Assembly: GCA_945956975.1 (NCBI GenBank)
Contig: CAMFKC010000083.1
Location: 1-8,024, forward strand
Direction: 5' to 3'
Length of the DNA: 8,024 nucleotides
DNA from: an uncultured Methylocystaceae bacterium
GTDB taxonomy: Bacteria; Pseudomonadota; Alphaproteobacteria; Rhizobiales; Beijerinckiaceae
In this document: positions 4,794-8,024 of the stretch, in pieces
Numbering within the stretch: the stretch's first letter is position 1
How the letters are laid out: each line of letters starts with the position of its first letter
Program-made: the position numbers and the translations under genes
The notes under the pieces: generated by a model
What the model was told of the DNA's origin: nothing
Seen by the model: only the letters and a program-made list of their open reading frames with translations
The model's database searches: none

Positions 4794-7181
4794 ATGCTCG
4801 ACCGGCCGCAAAACCTTGCCGAATACGTCTTCCCCGTCGATGGGATAACCTGCGCGTCCTGCTCGTTGCGGGTCGAAAAGGCGCTGGCCTCCGTCCCCGG
4901 CGTGAAGAGCGCCGTCGTCAATCTCAGCGCCATGACCGCGCGGGTAGAGGCGACGCGGGACGTCAAGCCCGCCGATCTCGTCGCCGCCGTGGAGGCTGCA
5001 GGCTATGCCGCGCCGCGCGAGGACATCCTGCTCGACGTCGCCGGCATGACTTGCGCGGCCTGTGTCGCACGGCTCGAAAAGGCGCTGAAGGCCACGCCGG
5101 GCGTCATGTCCGCCCGCGTCAGCCTGCCGGCCGAGACGGCCGACGTGACGGTCGCCTCGGGTCTTGCGACTACGGCCGATCTCGTCGCGGCCATCGAGAA
5201 CGCCGGTTTCGAGGCGACCCCGCGCGCGAGCGACGGCAAGGCGGCCGAGCGCAGCGGGGAAGCGCGCGAGACCTGGACGCTTGCCGGCGCAATGGCGCTG
5301 TCTGCGCCATTCCTCGCCAACATGGGCTACGAAATCGCGACCGGCGCGCCCTTGCTTGCGCCATGGATTCAACTCGTGTTGGCCGCGCCGGTATTTTTGG
5401 TCGCCGGCGCCCGCTTCCATGTCGGCGCCTTCAAGGCGCTGCGCGCGGGCGCGGCCAACATGGACGTGCTGGTCTCCCTCGGCTCCATCGCGGCCTTCGG
5501 TCTCGCGCTCTGGCGCATGGCGCAGGGCCATGCGCATCACCTCACTTTCGAGGCGGCCGCGCTGGTGATCGCCTTCGTCCTCTTTGGCAAATGGCTGGAA
5601 GCCCGCGCCCGCCGCGCGACCGGCGGCGCCGTCGCCGCGCTGGCCGCGCTGCGTCCGCCCGTCGCGCGCATCCTGAAAGACGGCGTCGAAACGGAAGCGC
5701 CCGTCGATGCGGTGAAGGCCGGCGATGTGCTGGCTGTGCGGCCGGGCGAACGCATTCCCGCAGACGGCGTGATCGTGTCGGGCCGCAGCGAGATCGATGA
5801 ATCCATGCTGACCGGCGAGTCGCGCCCGGTCGCACGCGGGCCGGGCGACGATGTTTCGGGCGGCAGCGTCAATGGGGCAGGGCGGCTGGAAATCCGCGCC
5901 ACCACCGTCGGCTCCGCCTCGCGCCTGTCACGCATCATCCGCCTTGTCGAACGCGCGCAATCCTCCAAGGCGCCGATCCAGCACACCGTCGACAAGGTCG
6001 CTTCCGTCTTCGTGCCGGTCGTCGTCGCGCTCGCCGTTGCGACCTTCATCGGCTGGAAGATCGCCGGCGCCGATGTCGAGACGGCGCTGGTCAACGCCAT
6101 CAGCCTGCTGGTGGTCTCCTGCCCGTGCGCGCTCGGCCTTGCGACGCCCGCCGCGGTGGCGGTGGGCATGGGCGCCGGCGCGCGGTCGGGCATCCTTGTG
6201 AAGGACGCCAGCGCGCTCGATCTCTCGCGCAAGATCCAGACGATTGTCTTCGACAAGACCGGCACTCTCACCATTGGCCAACCCGTCGTCAGCGCCATCG
6301 CGGCCGTCGATGGCGATGAGATGGCGCTCTTGCGACTGGCGGCTTCGGCCGAACAAGGGTCCGAGCATGCGCTCGGCCGCGCCATTGGCGCGCGTGCGAG
6401 ACAGGACGGCGTCGATCTCTTCGCGCTCGATTCGTTCGAGGCGAAGCCCGGCCGCGGACTGGAGGCGCGGCTCGGCGGGCGCGTCGTGCATGTCGGCAAT
6501 CGCGCGCTGATGCAGGAGATCGGGGTCGACGTCGACGCGCTCGCCATGCTGGCGCAGGATATCGAGACCAAGGGCGGCACGGCCTTCTTCATCGCATCCG
6601 CGCAGGACGGCGCGCCGCAGCTTTCCGGCCTGATCGCGACATCGGACGAACTGCGGCCGGAAGCCGCCGCCACGCTCGGGCGCCTGCGCGCGCTGGGCGT
6701 CACGCCCGCCATGCTCACAGGCGACGCCGAAGCCGTGGCGCGCGCATTCGCGTCCAAACTCGGCGATGTCGACGTGGTCGCCAGCGTGCCGCCGGAAGGC
6801 AAGGCCGCGGAAATCCGTCGGCTGCGCGCATCCGGACGCGTCGTCGCCATGGTGGGCGATGGCGTCAACGATGCGCCGCCGCTGGCCGAGGCCGACGTCG
6901 GAATAGCGATGGGCGCGGGCAGTGAGACGGCGCTGGAAGCAGCCAGCGTCGCGCTGCCCGGCGACGATCTCTCGAAGGTCGTTGCGCTGATCGATCTCTC
7001 GCACGCCACCGCGCGAAAGATCGGGCAGAATCTGTTTCTCGCCTTCGCCTACAACGTCATCATGATTCCGGCCGCGGCCGCCGGCATGCTGTCGCCGGTC
7101 GCAGCGGGCGCGGCGATGGCGGCCTCCAGCGTCAGCGTCGTGACGAACGCGCTGCTGCTGCGGCGGTGGGCTGCACGCTAG
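4794..7181 (+). CDS. copA: Cu(I)-exporting P1B-1-type ATPase
   Basis: A 795-residue inner-membrane pump that exports Cu(I) from the cytoplasm using ATP. Two N-terminal heavy-metal domains carry GITCASC (Cys20, Cys23) and GMTCAAC (Cys87, Cys90). Eight membrane segments are expected: four between about 161 and 268, two around 402-460, and two at about 742-785. Key motifs are TGES (340-343) in the actuator domain, SCPCALG (Cys443, Cys445) in the membrane metal site, DKTGTLT with phosphorylated Asp487, and GDGVND (688-693). Tyr753-Asn754 and Met775 with Ser778-Ser779 are the P1B-1 signature for Cu(I)/Ag(I). The usual HP motif of the nucleotide domain reads SEHALG (His525, Ala526), so the Pro is replaced. 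The length is normal for CopA. It is controlled by the CueR promoter directly upstream; no copZ chaperone gene follows. The 3' end overlaps the convergent tetR-family gene by 50 bp. Confidence 0.96.
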   Translation: MLDRPQNLAEYVFPVDGITCASCSLRVEKALASVPGVKSAVVNLSAMTARVEATRDVKPADLVAAVEAAGYAAPREDILLDVAGMTCAACVARLEKALKATPGVMSARVSLPAETADVTVASGLATTADLVAAIENAGFEATPRASDGKAAERSGEARETWTLAGAMALSAPFLANMGYEIATGAPLLAPWIQLVLAAPVFLVAGARFHVGAFKALRAGAANMDVLVSLGSIAAFGLALWRMAQGHAHHLTFEAAALVIAFVLFGKWLEARARRATGGAVAALAALRPPVARILKDGVETEAPVDAVKAGDVLAVRPGERIPADGVIVSGRSEIDESMLTGESRPVARGPGDDVSGGSVNGAGRLEIRATTVGSASRLSRIIRLVERAQSSKAPIQHTVDKVASVFVPVVVALAVATFIGWKIAGADVETALVNAISLLVVSCPCALGLATPAAVAVGMGAGARSGILVKDASALDLSRKIQTIVFDKTGTLTIGQPVVSAIAAVDGDEMALLRLAASAEQGSEHALGRAIGARARQDGVDLFALDSFEAKPGRGLEARLGGRVVHVGNRALMQEIGVDVDALAMLAQDIETKGGTAFFIASAQDGAPQLSGLIATSDELRPEAAATLGRLRALGVTPAMLTGDAEAVARAFASKLGDVDVVASVPPEGKAAEIRRLRASGRVVAMVGDGVNDAPPLAEADVGIAMGAGSETALEAASVALPGDDLSKVVALIDLSHATARKIGQNLFLAFAYNVIMIPAAAAGMLSPVAAGAAMAASSVSVVTNALLLRRWAAR

Positions 7182-7884
7182 CGGTCGGCGCGAGGGCCGC
7201 CGGGCTTTCCACATATTGCGCCATCGCCGCCGCCAGCATGGGCGCGGTGGCGGGATGGTGGATCGTGTAGGGCCCGGGATTGATCAGCACCATGTTGTTG
7301 ATCGTGCCGAACAGCATCTGGAAGGCGAAGCGCGCGCGGTCCTCCACGCCGTCGCGCGCCTGCGCAGGAACCAGCGCGAGCATGCGCGGCAGGGCGTGGG
7401 AAATCTGCAGTTCGCCGAGTTCGCGCATCGGCGTCCACATTTCCGTCTCGCCATTCGCGCGGCGCAGCGAAGCGCGCACCAATCCTTCGTAGCGGCGATA
7501 CCAGGCGATGGCGCCGCGCGCGATCCAGCGGGCCAGGTCGGCGACTGACCCGTCAGGGGCGGCGTTCGATTCGTAGTCGGCGATCACGCGCTGCCGCGCC
7601 TGCGCCACCACGATGCGCTGCAGCGCGCCGACGAAGGCCTCCTTGTTTTCGAAGCGGCTGTAGAACGCGCCGATCGTCGCGCCCGAGCGCGCGCACAGCG
7701 CCTCGATCGACAATCCGTCGAAGTCCACTTCGCGCAGCAGTCCAAGCCCTTCGTTGAACAGCCGCAGGACGAGGTCGCGGCTGCGGGCCTGCGCGGCAGG
7801 GCGCATGCCGGGGGAGGCGAAATCTCGAAGGGCCAGCGCTTCGAGCGGGGGTCTTCGGGAAAGTGCGGACATCGTCTTGACCAT
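7132..7884 (-). CDS. TetR/AcrR-family transcriptional regulator
   Basis: A 250-residue one-component regulator. The N-terminal DNA-binding domain lies at about 35-90: DGLSIEALCARSGATIGAFY (57-76), then SRFENKEAF, the usual TetR helix-turn-helix and helix 4. The rest is a helical ligand-binding and dimerisation domain, which names no ligand. The C-terminal 20 or so residues are low-complexity (Ala, Ser, Arg) and come from the 50-bp overlap with the end of copA. The start is uncertain: ATG at 7884 and ATG at 7872 are both possible and neither has a clear ribosome site. The gene is divergent from a TauD/TfdA-type dioxygenase, with a perfect inverted repeat between them. Repression of the dioxygenase and of itself is therefore likely. 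It has no visible tie to copper beyond adjacency. Confidence 0.9.
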   Translation of the reverse strand: MVKTMSALSRRPPLEALALRDFASPGMRPAAQARSRDLVLRLFNEGLGLLREVDFDGLSIEALCARSGATIGAFYSRFENKEAFVGALQRIVVAQARQRVIADYESNAAPDGSVADLARWIARGAIAWYRRYEGLVRASLRRANGETEMWTPMRELGELQISHALPRMLALVPAQARDGVEDRARFAFQMLFGTINNMVLINPGPYTIHHPATAPMLAAAMAQYVESPAALAPTASVQPTAAAAARSSRR

Positions 7885-7904
7885 TTAAAAATCAGAATTA
7901 TCAT
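7877..7904 (+). promoter_or_regulatory. Candidate promoter of the TauD-family gene
   Basis: TTGACC (7877-7882) and TATCAT (7899-7904) with a 16-bp spacer each match the sigma70 consensus at five of six bases. The -35 lies inside the first codons of the divergent tetR gene. The -10 falls in the centre of the inverted repeat at 7891-7910, so a bound repressor would block it. An alternative -10 is TAAAAT at 7910-7915, but no -35 is seen for it. Confidence 0.5.
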
Positions 7905-7910
7905 TCTGAT
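7891..7910. promoter_or_regulatory. Probable TetR-family operator (8-4-8 inverted repeat)
   Basis: ATCAGAAT (7891-7898), TATC, ATTCTGAT (7903-7910): a perfect 20-bp inverted repeat in an AT-rich gap between two divergent genes of a GC-rich region. Size and position are typical of TetR-family operators. On the - strand the repeat also contains GATAAT, a possible -10 for the regulator gene itself, though no matching -35 was found. Confidence 0.75.
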
Positions 7911-7924
7911 AAAATAAAACGGGT

Positions 7925-7929
7925 GAGGA
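7925..7929 (+). promoter_or_regulatory. Ribosome binding site of the TauD-family gene
   Basis: GAGGA six bases before the ATG at 7936. It confirms that the partial frame at the right edge is a real gene start. Confidence 0.6.
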
Positions 7930-7935
7930 AACAAC

Positions 7936-8024
7936 ATGCGCAATCACCGGCTGGACATCAGCCCGACCTCTGGCGCGCTGGGCGCCGTCATCCAAGGCGT
8001 CGATCTCGCCGGGCCGCTCGACGA
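7936..8024 (+). CDS. TauD/TfdA-family dioxygenase, N-terminal fragment
   Basis: Only the first 29 codons are in the window. The peptide contains ISPTSGALGAVIQGVDLAG followed by PLDD, which matches the conserved N-terminal block of TauD/TfdA Fe(II)/2-oxoglutarate-dependent dioxygenases (a G-x-x-G-A-x-I-x-G-V-D-L pattern). Members hydroxylate taurine, alkyl sulfates, 2,4-D and similar compounds. The substrate cannot be told here, and the His-Asp-His iron ligands lie beyond the edge. A good ribosome site and a promoter precede the ATG. The divergent TetR-family gene is the likely regulator. Confidence 0.8.
   Translation, partial: MRNHRLDISPTSGALGAVIQGVDLAGPLD

Noticed and set aside
4230..5540. 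A 436-codon open frame on the - strand opposite cueR and the start of copA
   Set aside because: Low-complexity Arg/Gly/Ala-rich translation, opposite two well-supported genes and their operator.
5537..7009. A 490-codon - strand frame, with another at 5928-7214, opposite copA
   Set aside because: Both are shadows of copA codon bias (Ser/Ala/Arg-rich) without recognisable motifs.

Overview
The window is GC-rich and almost fully coding, with seven genes (two cut by the edges) and no RNA genes, insertion sequences or CRISPR. Base composition, protein style and gene families suggest a free-living proteobacterium, most likely an alphaproteobacterium of the Hyphomicrobiales type. That placement is an inference; no phylogenetic marker is present.

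Left half (1-4188) is a signalling module. On the + strand, a LuxR-type response regulator (its 5' part lies off the window) overlaps by 4 bp a cytoplasmic serine hydrolase of the class C beta-lactamase / 6-aminohexanoate-dimer-hydrolase fold. Facing it on the - strand is a two-gene operon: a FIST-domain sensor protein resembling NosP (the heme/nitric-oxide sensor family), overlapping by 7 bp a small soluble hybrid histidine kinase with the GHDLLQP H-box of the NahK/ErcS' family. The two operons converge and overlap by 10 bp. In Pseudomonas the nosP-nahK pair also lies close to LuxR-type regulator genes, so this looks like a related signalling locus with a hydrolase added.

Middle (4189-7181) is a copper efflux unit. 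It contains a CueR/HmrR-type MerR regulator, a perfect 9-3-9 CueR-type palindrome inside a 19-bp-spaced promoter that begins on the cueR stop codon, and a two-HMA P1B-1 Cu(I) ATPase. Rising Cu(I) should make CueR activate copA through this promoter. A 98-bp divergent gap separates cueR from the FIST operon and carries a candidate promoter for the latter.

Right end (7132-8024) has a TetR-family repressor on the - strand, whose 3' end overlaps copA by 50 bp. Divergent from it is the start of a TauD/TfdA-family dioxygenase. The 51-bp gap holds a perfect 8-4-8 inverted repeat overlapping the predicted dioxygenase promoter, a good candidate for the TetR operator.
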